From Streptomyces pseudovenezuelae (GTDB taxonomy: Bacteria > Actinomycetota > Actinomycetes > Streptomycetales > Streptomycetaceae), in NCBI RefSeq assembly GCF_029892565.1, contig NZ_JARXVH010000022.1:82729-146728 (forward strand): 64,000 nucleotides of DNA, given 5' to 3'. Below the pieces are notes generated by a model. The model saw nothing but the letters and a program-made list of their open reading frames with translations, made no database searches and had not been told where the DNA came from. Shown here piece after piece: positions 43,345 to 51,580 of the stretch (within the stretch, counting starts at the first letter, position 1; every line of letters begins with the position of its first letter). The position numbers were made by a program, and so were the translations under genes.

Positions 43345-43998
43345 TCAGTGCCCCCTGCGCACCTCCAGGTTGAACTCCGCGTGCCCCAGGTGCCGGAAGA
43401 GGTCGAGCCACAGTGGCAGTAGCATCTCCACGCTGCGCGCCGAGCGGATGCCACCCAGGTCGAGCACCCGGTGCGGGGGCCAGCCGAACTCCCCGAGCAT
43501 GCTCGTCACCTGCGCCTTGGCGCCCGTGTCCTCCCCGCTCACGAAGACCTGGTGCTCGCCGGGCACCAGTGAGGGATCCACCATCACCTGAGAGTTGACG
43601 GTGTTGAGTGTCTTCACCACGCGCGCGTGGGGGAACGCCCGCTGGATCTGCTCGCCCAGGCTGTCCGACTCGACCGGCGACAGCCGCAGTTCGCCGTCCT
43701 CGAACCTCATCGGGTTCGCGACATCGACCAAGACCTTCCCGTCGAGCTGCGCCGCCCCGGCCGCCTCCAGCACGGCGAGCGCCACCTGACCGCCGACGGC
43801 GTTCACGACCACCTCGGCGGACGAGGCGGCCTCCGTGAACGTACCCGCGCGAGCACCCGCACCCGCACTTCGAGCCCACTCCAGGGCGGTGGGGTTGTCC
43901 TTCGTACGGGAGCCCAGCGTCACCTCGTGGCCCAGCTCCGCCAGCTTGCCGCCGAGCGTGCGGCCCACATCGCCCGTGCCCAGAATCGCGTACCGCAT
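43345..43998 (-). CDS. NAD(P)-binding reductase (F420-dependent NADP reductase-like)
   Basis: 217 residues with one Rossmann domain starting at the very N-terminus (RYAILGTGDVGRTLGGKLAEL). The GxGxxG loop and the following RTKDNPTALEW segment match the F420-dependent NADP oxidoreductase-like group, which includes many NADP-binding proteins with no proven F420 use. PGEHQVFVSGEDTGAKAQV is the domain-2 signature. GGAGG is 5 bases before the ATG at 43998. It is divergent from the sigma factor gene, with a palindromic element between them. Cofactor partner uncertain. Confidence 0.83.
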   Translation of the reverse strand: MRYAILGTGDVGRTLGGKLAELGHEVTLGSRTKDNPTALEWARSAGAGARAGTFTEAASSAEVVVNAVGGQVALAVLEAAGAAQLDGKVLVDVANPMRFEDGELRLSPVESDSLGEQIQRAFPHARVVKTLNTVNSQVMVDPSLVPGEHQVFVSGEDTGAKAQVTSMLGEFGWPPHRVLDLGGIRSARSVEMLLPLWLDLFRHLGHAEFNLEVRRGH

Positions 43999-44056
43999 GG
44001 CCACCTCCGTGCGTCGCGGCCACCTGCCATCGGCGGCCCGCGGTCATTCTGCTCCT

Positions 44057-44071
44057 GGAACCGCGGGTTCC
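44057..44071. promoter_or_regulatory. Palindrome GGAACC-GCG-GGTTCC between the NADP-binding gene and sigJ
   Basis: Perfect 6-bp arms with a 3-base centre, in the 110-bp gap shared by two divergent genes. GGAAC resembles ECF-type -35 elements, so the palindrome could be an ECF promoter on both strands or a regulator operator. It lies 9-38 bp from the possible sigma-factor starts, depending on which start is used. Confidence 0.5.
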
Positions 44072-44109
44072 TCCTGGACATGGACGTACGGGTCGCGTGG
44101 GATGGTGCC

Positions 44110-44994
44110 GTGACGACCGACACCGAAACCGACGTCTTCGAAGCGCACCGCCCCGTCCTCCTGGGGGTCGCCTACCGCATGCTCGGGCGGGTGGCCGACG
44201 CCGAGGACATCGTCCAGGAGGCCTGGCTGCGCTGGTCCGGCGCCGACCGCGGCGAGGTGCGCGAACCGCGCGCCTATCTCGTGCGCGTCACCACCCGCCT
44301 CGCCATCGACCGCCTGCGCCAGGTCAAGGCGCGCAACGAGGCGTACGTAGGCCCCTGGCTGCCCGAGCCGTACGTCACCGACTTCGGCGACACCGTCCCG
44401 GACACCGCCGAGCGGGCCGTGCTCGCCGACTCCGTCTCGCTGGCCGTCCTCGTCGTCCTGGAGTCGCTCTCGCCCCTGGAACGGGCGGTGTTCGTCCTGA
44501 GGGAGGCCTTCGGATACCCGTACGCGGACATCGCCGTCATGCTCGACCGCGGCGAGCCGGCGGTGCGTCAGCTCGCCGCACGGGCCCGCAAGCACGTCGA
44601 CGAACGACGACCGCGCTACGAGGTCGATCCGGGCCGGCGCCGCGACCTCACCGAGCGGTTCCTCGCCGCCGCGGCCGAGGGCGACCTGGAGGGGCTCCTG
44701 GAGCTGCTCGCGCCGGATGTGCGCCTGGTGGCCGACAGCGGCGGCAAGTCCCGTGCGCCGCTGCGGATCCTGGACACCGCCGACAAGGTCGGCCGCTTCC
44801 TCATCGGGGCGGCGCAGAAGGGCGTACCGGACCCGTCCTTCCGCTTCATCGAGCTCAACGGCGGCCCCGCCATCGTGGCCCTGTCGGCAGGCACCCCCGA
44901 CAGCGTCTTCCAGTTGGACATCTACGAGGGCCGTATCCAGGCCGTCTACATCATGCGCAACCCCGACAAGCTCGTGTCCCTGGCGGGCGAGTAG
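44110..44994 (+). CDS. sigJ: SigJ-type ECF RNA polymerase sigma factor with C-terminal SnoaL-like domain
   Basis: 294 residues. Region 2 (FEAHRPVLLGVAYRMLGRVA, VQEAWLRWSGADRG) recognises the -10 element; region 4 (PLERAVFVLREAFGYPYADI) the -35. A SnoaL-like/polyketide-cyclase fold follows (from about 175, ERFLAAAAEGDLEGLLELL), the hallmark of ECF41-type sigma factors such as SigJ, which tune their own activity with this domain. GTG 44110 is chosen by N-terminal similarity; ATG 44080 would add ten residues. ECF41 sigma factors often sit near an oxidoreductase, and the divergent NADP-binding gene fits that. Confidence 0.85.
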   Translation: MTTDTETDVFEAHRPVLLGVAYRMLGRVADAEDIVQEAWLRWSGADRGEVREPRAYLVRVTTRLAIDRLRQVKARNEAYVGPWLPEPYVTDFGDTVPDTAERAVLADSVSLAVLVVLESLSPLERAVFVLREAFGYPYADIAVMLDRGEPAVRQLAARARKHVDERRPRYEVDPGRRRDLTERFLAAAAEGDLEGLLELLAPDVRLVADSGGKSRAPLRILDTADKVGRFLIGAAQKGVPDPSFRFIELNGGPAIVALSAGTPDSVFQLDIYEGRIQAVYIMRNPDKLVSLAGE

Positions 44995-45031
44995 CCCGCG
45001 GCGCCCGAGCGCGCCTCCATCGGATGAAGTG

Positions 45032-45058
45032 AAGCCCCCGTTTTACGACGGGGGCTTT
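45032..45058 (+). terminator. Rho-independent terminator after sigJ
   Basis: AAGCCCCCGT-TTTACG-ACGGGGGCTT with a perfect 10-bp stem and a 6-base loop, followed by TGC. The stem is very strong; the U-tract is partly built into the stem itself (ends in CTTT). It lies 37 bp after the sigma factor stop and is the best terminator in the window. Confidence 0.85.
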
Positions 45059-45145
45059 GCCGGGATGTCACGAATGCGGCTCGGCGCGAACGCCCCGTGA
45101 ACGCTGGGCTGCACGGGGCCTATGGGTTGCATACGGGATCGAGGA

Positions 45146-45180
45146 TTGGTCTTGACCAAGGGTTTGGGCCGCCCTATGGT
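45146..45180 (+). promoter_or_regulatory. GntR promoter with overlapping DasR-like operator
   Basis: TTGGTC-TT-GACCAA (45146-45159) is a perfect palindrome, close to the DasR/GntR consensus TGGTCTAGACCA. It overlaps the -35 TTGACC (45152-45157), followed by 17 bp and the -10 TATGGT (45175-45180). The transcript would start about 70 bp before the GntR gene at 45257. This is strong evidence for autoregulation or DasR-type control by N-acetylglucosamine-related ligands. Confidence 0.75.
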
Positions 45181-45256
45181 CGCAGATAAGTGCAACAACC
45201 TTTAATAAACAAGGGCGCTAAAACGCCGCCGGACCACGGCGATCGCGGAGGACAGG

Positions 45257-46018
45257 GTGGGGACCACGCAGCTGGAATCGGTACCGGAACCGAAGTACTG
45301 GCATCTCAGGACAGTGTTGAGCGAAGCACTGGACTCCGAATTCGCCGTGGGCGAGATCCTGCCCAACGAGCGCGACCTCGCCGCTCGTTTCGGCGTCGCC
45401 CGCGCCACGCTCCGCCAGGCGCTGGAGCAGCTCGAACTGGAAGGCAGGCTGCACCGCCGCCGCGGTGTCGGCACGACCGTCGCGCCCCCGCGCGTGGGCG
45501 TGGCCGTCGGCACCGAGCAGCACGCCTGGCCGGGCGCCGCGGGGGACGTCTGGCAGCCCGTCGACTGCACGGTCACGTCGCCGCCCGCGGCCGTCGTCGC
45601 CGCACTGGAGGCCGGTCAGGACGAGCCGGTGCACATCGTGCGCCGCTCCCGTGTCTCGAAGGGCCAGCCCGTCGCGGCGGAGCTGCTCTACATCCCGGAG
45701 TCGTCGGTCCCCGACCTCTCCGCCATAGACGCACCGTCCGGCCCCGCACGCGCGCGTGCCGTCCTGCGCGAGCTGCAGCGGCTGGAGCTGGAGGGCCAGG
45801 ACAGCTCCGTGGAGCTCGGCTCCGCGCGCGCGGACGACGCCAAGGAACTGGACCGCCTCCCGGGCGCGCCCGTCCTCGTCGTCACCACCCGCTTCCTCGC
45901 CGCCGGCCGCACGGCCGCGCTGTCCGTCGCCACCTACCGGGCGGACACCTGCCGGCTGACCTTCGGTGACTCCGGGGGCGTGGAGATCCACGAGGGTCCG
46001 GAGCGCCAGGCGTCCTGA
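45257..46018 (+). CDS. GntR/HutC family transcriptional regulator (UTRA domain)
   Basis: 253 residues. N-terminal GntR winged HTH (ILPNERDLAARFGVARATLR, about 35-55) and C-terminal UTRA effector domain (about 90-245), which binds sugars or amino-acid-like ligands. It belongs to the same type as DasR, and the upstream operator fits that class. GGAGGACAG precedes the GTG with normal spacing. It is convergent with ROK, with a strong bidirectional terminator in between. No sugar transport operon is next to it in this window. Confidence 0.87.
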   Translation: MGTTQLESVPEPKYWHLRTVLSEALDSEFAVGEILPNERDLAARFGVARATLRQALEQLELEGRLHRRRGVGTTVAPPRVGVAVGTEQHAWPGAAGDVWQPVDCTVTSPPAAVVAALEAGQDEPVHIVRRSRVSKGQPVAAELLYIPESSVPDLSAIDAPSGPARARAVLRELQRLELEGQDSSVELGSARADDAKELDRLPGAPVLVVTTRFLAAGRTAALSVATYRADTCRLTFGDSGGVEIHEGPERQAS

Positions 46019-46032
46019 CCCCGCACAGCACC

Positions 46033-46075
46033 AAACGCCCCGCGCCCCGGAACTCCTCCGGGGCGCGGGGCGTTT
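46033..46075. terminator. Bidirectional terminator between the GntR and ROK genes
   Basis: An 18-bp perfect stem with the 7-base loop AACTCCT; the left arm begins AAACGCCCCGCG and the right arm ends GCGGGGCGTTT. The A-run on the left and T-run on the right make it usable on both strands, stopping both convergent genes. Confidence 0.88.
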
Positions 46076-46097
46076 CACGCACACGTCATGGCCGGGG

Positions 46098-47360
46098 TCA
46101 GCGCCGCCCCGTCACCGTGCCCTCCACCGCGAACAGTTCCTCCTCCACGTGGTCGAGGGCCAGCCGCAGCGCCCCCGTCGCCACCGCGGCCTCGCCGAGG
46201 AGGGACAGGGCCACTCTCGGCGGACGCAGGCAGAAGCGGGCCAACTCCCGGCGCAGCGGCTCCAGTACGCCGTCCAGACCGGCCGCCCAGCCGCCGATGA
46301 CGACGAGTTCGGGGTCGAGGGCCAGGACGAGCGCGGCCACGTCGTGGACGAGGCGCTGGATGAAGCGGTCGACGGCGGCGATCGCGCGCTGGTCGCCCTC
46401 GCGGGCCTTCGCGAAGACCTTGGCGACGGCCTGCTCGTCCAGGGGGTGCAGCGGCTCGTCCGTGGTGGACAGGAGCGTCTCCGGGGTCACCTCGCTGCCC
46501 AGCAGATGCAGCGCGCCGATCTCACCGGCCGCCCCGCCGTACCCGCGGTGCAACTTGCCGCCGATCAGCGAACCGGCGCCCGGACTCAGCCCCGCCAGCA
46601 CGAACACCACGTCGTCGGACTCGGTGGCGGTGCCCTTCCAATGCTCGGCGACGGCCGCCGCGTTGGCGTCGTTCTCGACCAGGACCGGGCACTTGAAGGA
46701 GCGGCTCAGCCGCTCGCCCAGCCGCAGCCCCGTCCACTCGGGCAGCGCGGTCCCCAGCCGTACGATGCCGTCCGCCTCGACGATCCCGGGCGTGGCCACA
46801 CCCACCGCGCGCAGGGAGCTGCGCGGCACACCGGCCCGGCGCAGCAGCTCGGCGACCGCGGTGCGCAGCCGGTCCAGACGCTCGTCGGCCGATGCCGTCT
46901 CGTCGACGTCCTTGGCCTGCGCGCCCAGCACCCGCCCGTCCAGGTCGGACAGAAGCGCCGCGACGCGGTGCGGCCCGATCTCCAGGCCCAGCAGATGCCC
47001 CGCCTCGGCCCGGAACCTGAACCGCCGCGCGGGCCGCCCCTGCCGCCGCGTGGCGCTCTCGTCGGCCGCCTTCTCGACCACGAGGCCGGCCTCGATGAGC
47101 CCCTCGACCACACCCTCGACCGTCGGCCTGGACAGCCCGGTCACCCGCGTGATCTCCGTCAGCGTCGCGCAGTCCGTGGCACGCAGCGCGTGCAGCACCA
47201 CCGCGGAATTGATCCTTCGCAGCAGCGAGGGATCCCCGCCGGTCAGCTGCCCCAACGTCCGTCCTTCCAGCTCGTGCGCGTGTTGGGGCGGATCGTACTC
47301 GGCGTGGCGGACCCCGGCGAGTGCCGGGCCCGATCGACCTGTCGAACAATCCGTTCCCAT
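46098..47360 (-). CDS. ROK family transcriptional regulator
   Basis: 420 residues. N-terminal MarR-like winged HTH (about 50-110; TLTEITRVTGLSRPTVEGVV) fused to a ROK sugar-kinase-like domain. ATP-like motif and the sugar-binding EIGALHLLGSE region and ENDANAAAVAEHW are present. ROK regulators generally respond to sugars or phosphosugars. The zinc-type Cys triplet of active ROK kinases is not seen, so it is probably a pure regulator. It follows the response regulator by 17 bp on the same strand but has an independent terminator. Confidence 0.88.
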   Translation of the reverse strand: MGTDCSTGRSGPALAGVRHAEYDPPQHAHELEGRTLGQLTGGDPSLLRRINSAVVLHALRATDCATLTEITRVTGLSRPTVEGVVEGLIEAGLVVEKAADESATRRQGRPARRFRFRAEAGHLLGLEIGPHRVAALLSDLDGRVLGAQAKDVDETASADERLDRLRTAVAELLRRAGVPRSSLRAVGVATPGIVEADGIVRLGTALPEWTGLRLGERLSRSFKCPVLVENDANAAAVAEHWKGTATESDDVVFVLAGLSPGAGSLIGGKLHRGYGGAAGEIGALHLLGSEVTPETLLSTTDEPLHPLDEQAVAKVFAKAREGDQRAIAAVDRFIQRLVHDVAALVLALDPELVVIGGWAAGLDGVLEPLRRELARFCLRPPRVALSLLGEAAVATGALRLALDHVEEELFAVEGTVTGRR

Positions 47361-47377
47361 CCTGTTCGCCCCGCCGA

Positions 47378-48043
47378 TCAGCCGGGCGCCACGAACCCTG
47401 ATTCGTACGCCGTGATCACGGCCTGCGTCCGGTCCCGGGCCCCCAGCTTCGCCAGTACGGCGCTCACATGCGACTTCACCGTCTCCGTCCCGACGACCAG
47501 CCGGGCGGCGATCTCCGCGTTCGTCATCCCCCGCGCCAGCAGCCGCAGCACCGCCGCCTCACGCTCCGTCAGCCGGGCTCGCTCCAGCACGTCCCGGGCC
47601 GCCCGGTTGCCGCCGCCGTCGTCCCCGTACTCGGCGGCCAACCGCCGTACCGACGCCGGGAACAGCAGCGACTCGCCCTCGGCGACCAGCCGTACGGCAT
47701 GCACGATCTCAGCCGGCCGCGCCCGCTTGAGCAGGAACCCGTCGGCTCCGGCCCGCAGTGCCTCGTACACGTACTCGTCGTTCTCGAACGTCGTCACGAC
47801 GAGGATCTTCGGCGGGTCGGCGACCGTCCGCAGCACCGCGCGCGTGGCCTCGATCCCGTCCATCAGCGGCATTCGTACGTCCATGGCGACCACGTCGGGC
47901 CGCAGCTGCCGCACCAGCGGGATCACCGCCGCCCCGTCCGCCGCCTCCCCGACCACCTCGATGTCGGACTGCGCCTCCAGCACGGCCCGCAGCCCCGCGC
48001 GTACGAGCGGCTCGTCGTCTACGAGGAGAACGGTGACCGGCAT
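47378..48043 (-). CDS. NarL/LuxR-type response regulator
   Basis: 221 residues. N-terminal receiver domain with acidic pocket DDEP, phosphorylation Asp in VAMDVRMPLMDG (about 54), and Lys in FLLKRA; C-terminal LuxR HTH (LTEREAAVLRLLARGMTNAE, about 150-215). The GTG at 48061 overlaps the kinase stop (GTGA) and would give a longer form; ATG 48043 starts directly at MPVTVLLVDD and is preferred. It pairs with the kinase upstream, and the divergent ABC exporter is a probable target. Confidence 0.9.
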   Translation of the reverse strand: MPVTVLLVDDEPLVRAGLRAVLEAQSDIEVVGEAADGAAVIPLVRQLRPDVVAMDVRMPLMDGIEATRAVLRTVADPPKILVVTTFENDEYVYEALRAGADGFLLKRARPAEIVHAVRLVAEGESLLFPASVRRLAAEYGDDGGGNRAARDVLERARLTEREAAVLRLLARGMTNAEIAARLVVGTETVKSHVSAVLAKLGARDRTQAVITAYESGFVAPG

Positions 48044-48057
48044 CCGGCCAGCGTAGA

Positions 48058-49227
48058 TCACCGCAGGGGAAGCCTGACTTGCACCTGCCAGTCACCTTGG
48101 TCGGGGCCGGTGTGCGCATCGCCGCCGAGCAGGGCCGCACGCTCGCGTATGCCGCGCAGACCGCTGCCCCGGCCGGGCCCGGGTATCTCGGCCGTCAGCG
48201 GATTGCGGACCTCCAGGTCCAGGGCGTCGGACGCCACCTCGATCCGGATCCGGACGGGCACCGCGCCCGCGTGCCGCAGCACATTGGTCAGCGATTCCTG
48301 GAGGATCCGGTAGCCCTCGCGGGAGATCGGGCCCGGCACGGTGTCCAGCGGTCCGGTCAGCTCGGCGTCGACCTTCGCGCCGGAGGCGCGGGCGGACTCC
48401 AGCAGCCGGTCGGCGTCCGTCAGCGTCGGACGGCTGCTGACCGGCCGCTCGGACTCGCGCAGGATGCCGAGGACGCGCTCCAGGTCCTCCAGCGCCGCCC
48501 GGCCGGTCTCCTCGATGGCGTCCAGGGCACGGTCGGTGAAGGCGGGGTCGCCGGCCGCGCGCGCTGCGCCCGCCTGCACCACGGCCACGGTCAGGGCGTG
48601 GCCGATGGAGTCGTGCAGTTCGCGGGCGATGCGGGTGCGCTCCAGGAGCTGCTCCGTGCGCTCCTCCATGGCGGCCAGCCGCTCGGCGGGCGAGGGGCCG
48701 AGCAGACGGCGGGCGAGGGCGGTGGCGAGGTCGCCCGAGCCGACCACCGTGCCCGCGAGCGCGGCCAGTGCCAGGGGCGCGAGCAGGATGTGCCACCAGT
48801 GGTGACCGTCGAGGACGAGCAGCACACCGTCCTCGACGTCCCGCCCGAACGCCGACGAGGCCAGGTCCACGGCGGCGAGCAACAGATGGACGCTCAGCAG
48901 CGAGACCACGAAGCCGAGCAGCAGCCGCGCCTGCAGCCATACGACGAGCCGCCAACGGTCGCCCCAGGAGGCGGACGGCGCCACGACGATGTCGGTGCTC
49001 GCGCTGTCGTGCCGGTGACCGGTCAGCAACAGCCTTGCCTGCAGCCCCTCCACGGTGCGCATCGCCGGCACCAGCCCGACGGGGACGAGCACCGCGGCCG
49101 CCACCGCCCAGGTCCACCAGGCCTCCTCGATGAACAGCCACATGGACGGCCACACGATGGCGACGAGCAGATGCAGCCACCGTGTGTATGTCACCGCCCG
49201 GCCGAACGGGCGCAGCAAACGGACCAT
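48058..49227 (-). CDS. Membrane sensor histidine kinase (HisKA_3 type)
   Basis: 389 residues. Four to five membrane segments in the first 180 residues, no large periplasmic sensor. Phospho-acceptor His in ARELHDSIGHAL (about 207-218), N box ESLTNVLRHAG, and G box GSGLRGIRERAALLGG. This short-loop type is often a cell-envelope-stress or antibiotic sensor. Its TGA overlaps the response regulator GTG, so the pair is coupled. It is divergent from the ABC transporter genes with 108 bp between. Confidence 0.9.
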   Translation of the reverse strand: MVRLLRPFGRAVTYTRWLHLLVAIVWPSMWLFIEEAWWTWAVAAAVLVPVGLVPAMRTVEGLQARLLLTGHRHDSASTDIVVAPSASWGDRWRLVVWLQARLLLGFVVSLLSVHLLLAAVDLASSAFGRDVEDGVLLVLDGHHWWHILLAPLALAALAGTVVGSGDLATALARRLLGPSPAERLAAMEERTEQLLERTRIARELHDSIGHALTVAVVQAGAARAAGDPAFTDRALDAIEETGRAALEDLERVLGILRESERPVSSRPTLTDADRLLESARASGAKVDAELTGPLDTVPGPISREGYRILQESLTNVLRHAGAVPVRIRIEVASDALDLEVRNPLTAEIPGPGRGSGLRGIRERAALLGGDAHTGPDQGDWQVQVRLPLR

Positions 49228-49335
49228 TTGGTCATCGTGCCAGCCGCCTCTGACAACGAGCTTCCCCCGCACGGGGGAGACGCTCTCCACGCGCGGGGGA
49301 GGTCCCGCCCCCACGTCACCGGCCAGGCTGCTGCC

Positions 49336-50256
49336 ATGACCAGCATCGACGTCCACGAACTCACCAAGGAGTACGGCACCCGACGCGCCGTCGACCACCT
49401 CACCTTCCGCGTCCACCCCGGTCGCGTCACCGGCTTCCTCGGCCCCAACGGCGCCGGAAAGTCCACCACCATGCGGCTGTTGCTCGGCCTCGCCCGTCCC
49501 ACCGCAGGCTCGGCCACCCTCGGCGGCCGCCCCTACGCCACCCTGCGCGAACCGCTGCGCCACGTCGGCGCCCTGCTCGACGCGGAGGCCGCACACGGCT
49601 CACGGACCGGCCGGGACCATCTGCGCGCACTGGCGACGAGCAACCGCATCCCGTCGCGCCGGGTGGACGAGGTGCTCGCGGAGACGGGGATCGACTCGGT
49701 CGCGCGGCACCGCGTGAAGACGTACTCCCTGGGCATGCGCCAGCGGTTGGGCATCGCGGCCGCCCTGCTCGGCGACCCCGAAGTGGTCGTGCTGGACGAG
49801 CCCTCCAACGGCCTCGACCCGGAAGGCATCGTCTGGATCCGCGGCCTGCTGCGCCGGCTGGCCGGGGAGGGCCGCACCGTCCTGGTCTCCAGCCACCTCA
49901 TGAACGAGACCGCGTCCTATGCCGACCACCTCGTGGTCCTCGGGCGCGGACGCCTCCTGGTCGACACCCCGATGCGGGAGTTCATCGACGCACGCGTGCG
50001 GCCCGTCGTACGGATCCGCACGACGGATGCCCCGGCACTCAGGAAGCTCCTCGCCCAGCACGGTCACGACGGGGTGGAGCACGAGGACGGGCACTGGACC
50101 GTCGAGCACGCACGCGTGGACGACATCGGACGCCTGGTGTCCACCGCGGGGGTGCCGATCCTCGAACTGGCCACCCAAGAGGGCACGTTGGAGCAGGCCT
50201 ACCTCGATCTCACCGGCACCGAAGCAGAGTTCACCGCACAGCCCCAGGAGGCCTGA
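49336..50256 (+). CDS. ABC transporter ATP-binding protein
   Basis: 306 residues with all ABC motifs: Walker A GPNGAGKSTT (about 35-44), signature YSLGMRQRLG, Walker B VVVLDEPSNGLDPEG, and H-loop SSHLMNETA. The C-terminal extension (about 215-306) is typical of exporters of the antibiotic/bacitracin type. Divergent from the two-component system, its likely regulator. Followed after 2 bp by the permease gene. Confidence 0.92.
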   Translation: MTSIDVHELTKEYGTRRAVDHLTFRVHPGRVTGFLGPNGAGKSTTMRLLLGLARPTAGSATLGGRPYATLREPLRHVGALLDAEAAHGSRTGRDHLRALATSNRIPSRRVDEVLAETGIDSVARHRVKTYSLGMRQRLGIAAALLGDPEVVVLDEPSNGLDPEGIVWIRGLLRRLAGEGRTVLVSSHLMNETASYADHLVVLGRGRLLVDTPMREFIDARVRPVVRIRTTDAPALRKLLAQHGHDGVEHEDGHWTVEHARVDDIGRLVSTAGVPILELATQEGTLEQAYLDLTGTEAEFTAQPQEA

Positions 50257-50258
50257 CC

Positions 50259-50981
50259 ATGCCGTTCACCGCCGTGCTCCACTCGGAGTGGAGCAAGATC
50301 CGCACGCTGCGGTCGCTCCTGTGCGCCCTGGGCGCGGTCCTTCTCGCCACCGTCGCGTTCACCGCGCTCGGCGGCAGCGACAGCGACAGTTCCGACTTCG
50401 ACCCGCTGTACTCGGTCTTCCTCGGGGTCGTCTTCGGGCAGATCGCCGCCATCGCCTTCGGCGCGACCGCCATGTCGGCGGAGTTCCGGGGCGCCGCCCT
50501 GCGCGGCTCGCTCGCCGCGGTGCCGCTGCGCGGGCGGTGGTTCGCGGCCAAGACGGCGGCGATCGCCACGCCGGTACTGGTCGTCGGGCTGGCGGCCGGA
50601 GCTGCGAGCCTGGTCGTCGGCAAGTCAGTACTCGGAGCGAAGGCGGACACGCTCACGCCGGTCGAGCAGTGGCGCGGGGTCGTCGGCTGCGCCGTCTATC
50701 TGACGCTGATGGCACTGCTCGCGGCCGGACTCACCGCCGTACTGCGCAGCGGCGCCGCCACGCTCGGCATCCTCATCCCGTTCCTGCTCATCGTCTCCTT
50801 CGTCGTCGGAGACGTGTCCGGCTCCGCGGCGGACGTCCTGCCGGACAAGGCGGGCCAGGTAGTGTTCCACGAGAGCTGGGACGGCGCGCTGGGCCCCTGG
50901 ACGGGCCTCGCGGTGACGGCGCTGTGGACGCTCACCGCCCTGTGCGCGGGCGCGTGGAGCGTGCGACGCCGGGACGCCTGA
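50259..50981 (+). CDS. ABC transporter permease
   Basis: 240 residues with about six membrane segments, starting with the coupling helix region LHSEWSKIRTLRS common in ABC-2 type permeases. A large loop around residues 50-90 contains DSDSSDFDPLY. It forms the exporter with the preceding ATPase, on which it depends for energy. No substrate-binding protein is present, which fits an export role such as drug resistance or lipid export. Confidence 0.88.
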   Translation: MPFTAVLHSEWSKIRTLRSLLCALGAVLLATVAFTALGGSDSDSSDFDPLYSVFLGVVFGQIAAIAFGATAMSAEFRGAALRGSLAAVPLRGRWFAAKTAAIATPVLVVGLAAGAASLVVGKSVLGAKADTLTPVEQWRGVVGCAVYLTLMALLAAGLTAVLRSGAATLGILIPFLLIVSFVVGDVSGSAADVLPDKAGQVVFHESWDGALGPWTGLAVTALWTLTALCAGAWSVRRRDA

Positions 50982-51035
50982 CGCCCGGCGGATCCGTCCC
51001 ACCTCGCTATCGGGCCACCTTGCGGTCGGGAGCCG

Positions 51036-51560
51036 CTAGGAGCCCTCCGCCGCCACCCGCAACCGCCCGAACTCCTCCGCCATCGTCGCCGCCGTCCAAT
51101 GCGCGTTCAGCCCGCTCGGATTCGGCAGCACCCACACCCGCGTCTCCCCGAACGTCCGCTCCTGCGGCCCCACTTGGGCCTTGCGGTCGTCGAAGGCGGC
51201 GCGGTACGCGGTGACGCCCAGGACGGCCAGCCAGCGCGGGCGCAGCAGGGTGATCCGCTCCGCCAGCAGGCGCCCGCCCTCGCGGTACTCCTCCGCGCTC
51301 AGCTCGTCGGCGCGGGCCGACGCTCGCGCCACGACGTTCGTGATGCCGAGCCCGTACGACAGCAACTCCCCTTGTTCCGCGGGCTTCATGAGCCTCGGGG
51401 TGAAGCCGGACAGGTGGAGGACCGGCCAGAAGCGGTTGCCGGGGCGGGCGAAGTGGTGGCCCGTCGCGGCCGTCATGAGGCCGGGGTTGATGCCGCAGAA
51501 CAGGACGCGGAGGCCGGCCGCGGCCACGTCGGGGACGAGGCGGTCGCGGGCGGCCTCCAA
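51036..51560 (-). CDS. mug: Mismatch-specific uracil-DNA glycosylase (Mug type)
   Basis: 174 residues of the UDG superfamily Mug/TDG group, removing U from G:U mispairs. Catalytic motif 1 region VLFCGINPGLMTAATG and motif 2 NPSGLNAHW are present, with the usual Asn and Ser. The frame continues upstream through a CTG codon overlapping the purB stop (51584), which would add eight residues; TTG 51560 has poor spacing, so the true start may be CTG. It is downstream of purB on the same strand and is probably cotranscribed with it. Confidence 0.88.
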   Translation of the reverse strand: MEAARDRLVPDVAAAGLRVLFCGINPGLMTAATGHHFARPGNRFWPVLHLSGFTPRLMKPAEQGELLSYGLGITNVVARASARADELSAEEYREGGRLLAERITLLRPRWLAVLGVTAYRAAFDDRKAQVGPQERTFGETRVWVLPNPSGLNAHWTAATMAEEFGRLRVAAEGS

Positions 51561-51580
51561 CTCCTGCTGGGTGAAGCGGG

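Noticed and set aside
45966..48056. 696-codon plus-strand frame
   Set aside because: Antisense to the ROK and response-regulator genes and crosses the bidirectional terminator.
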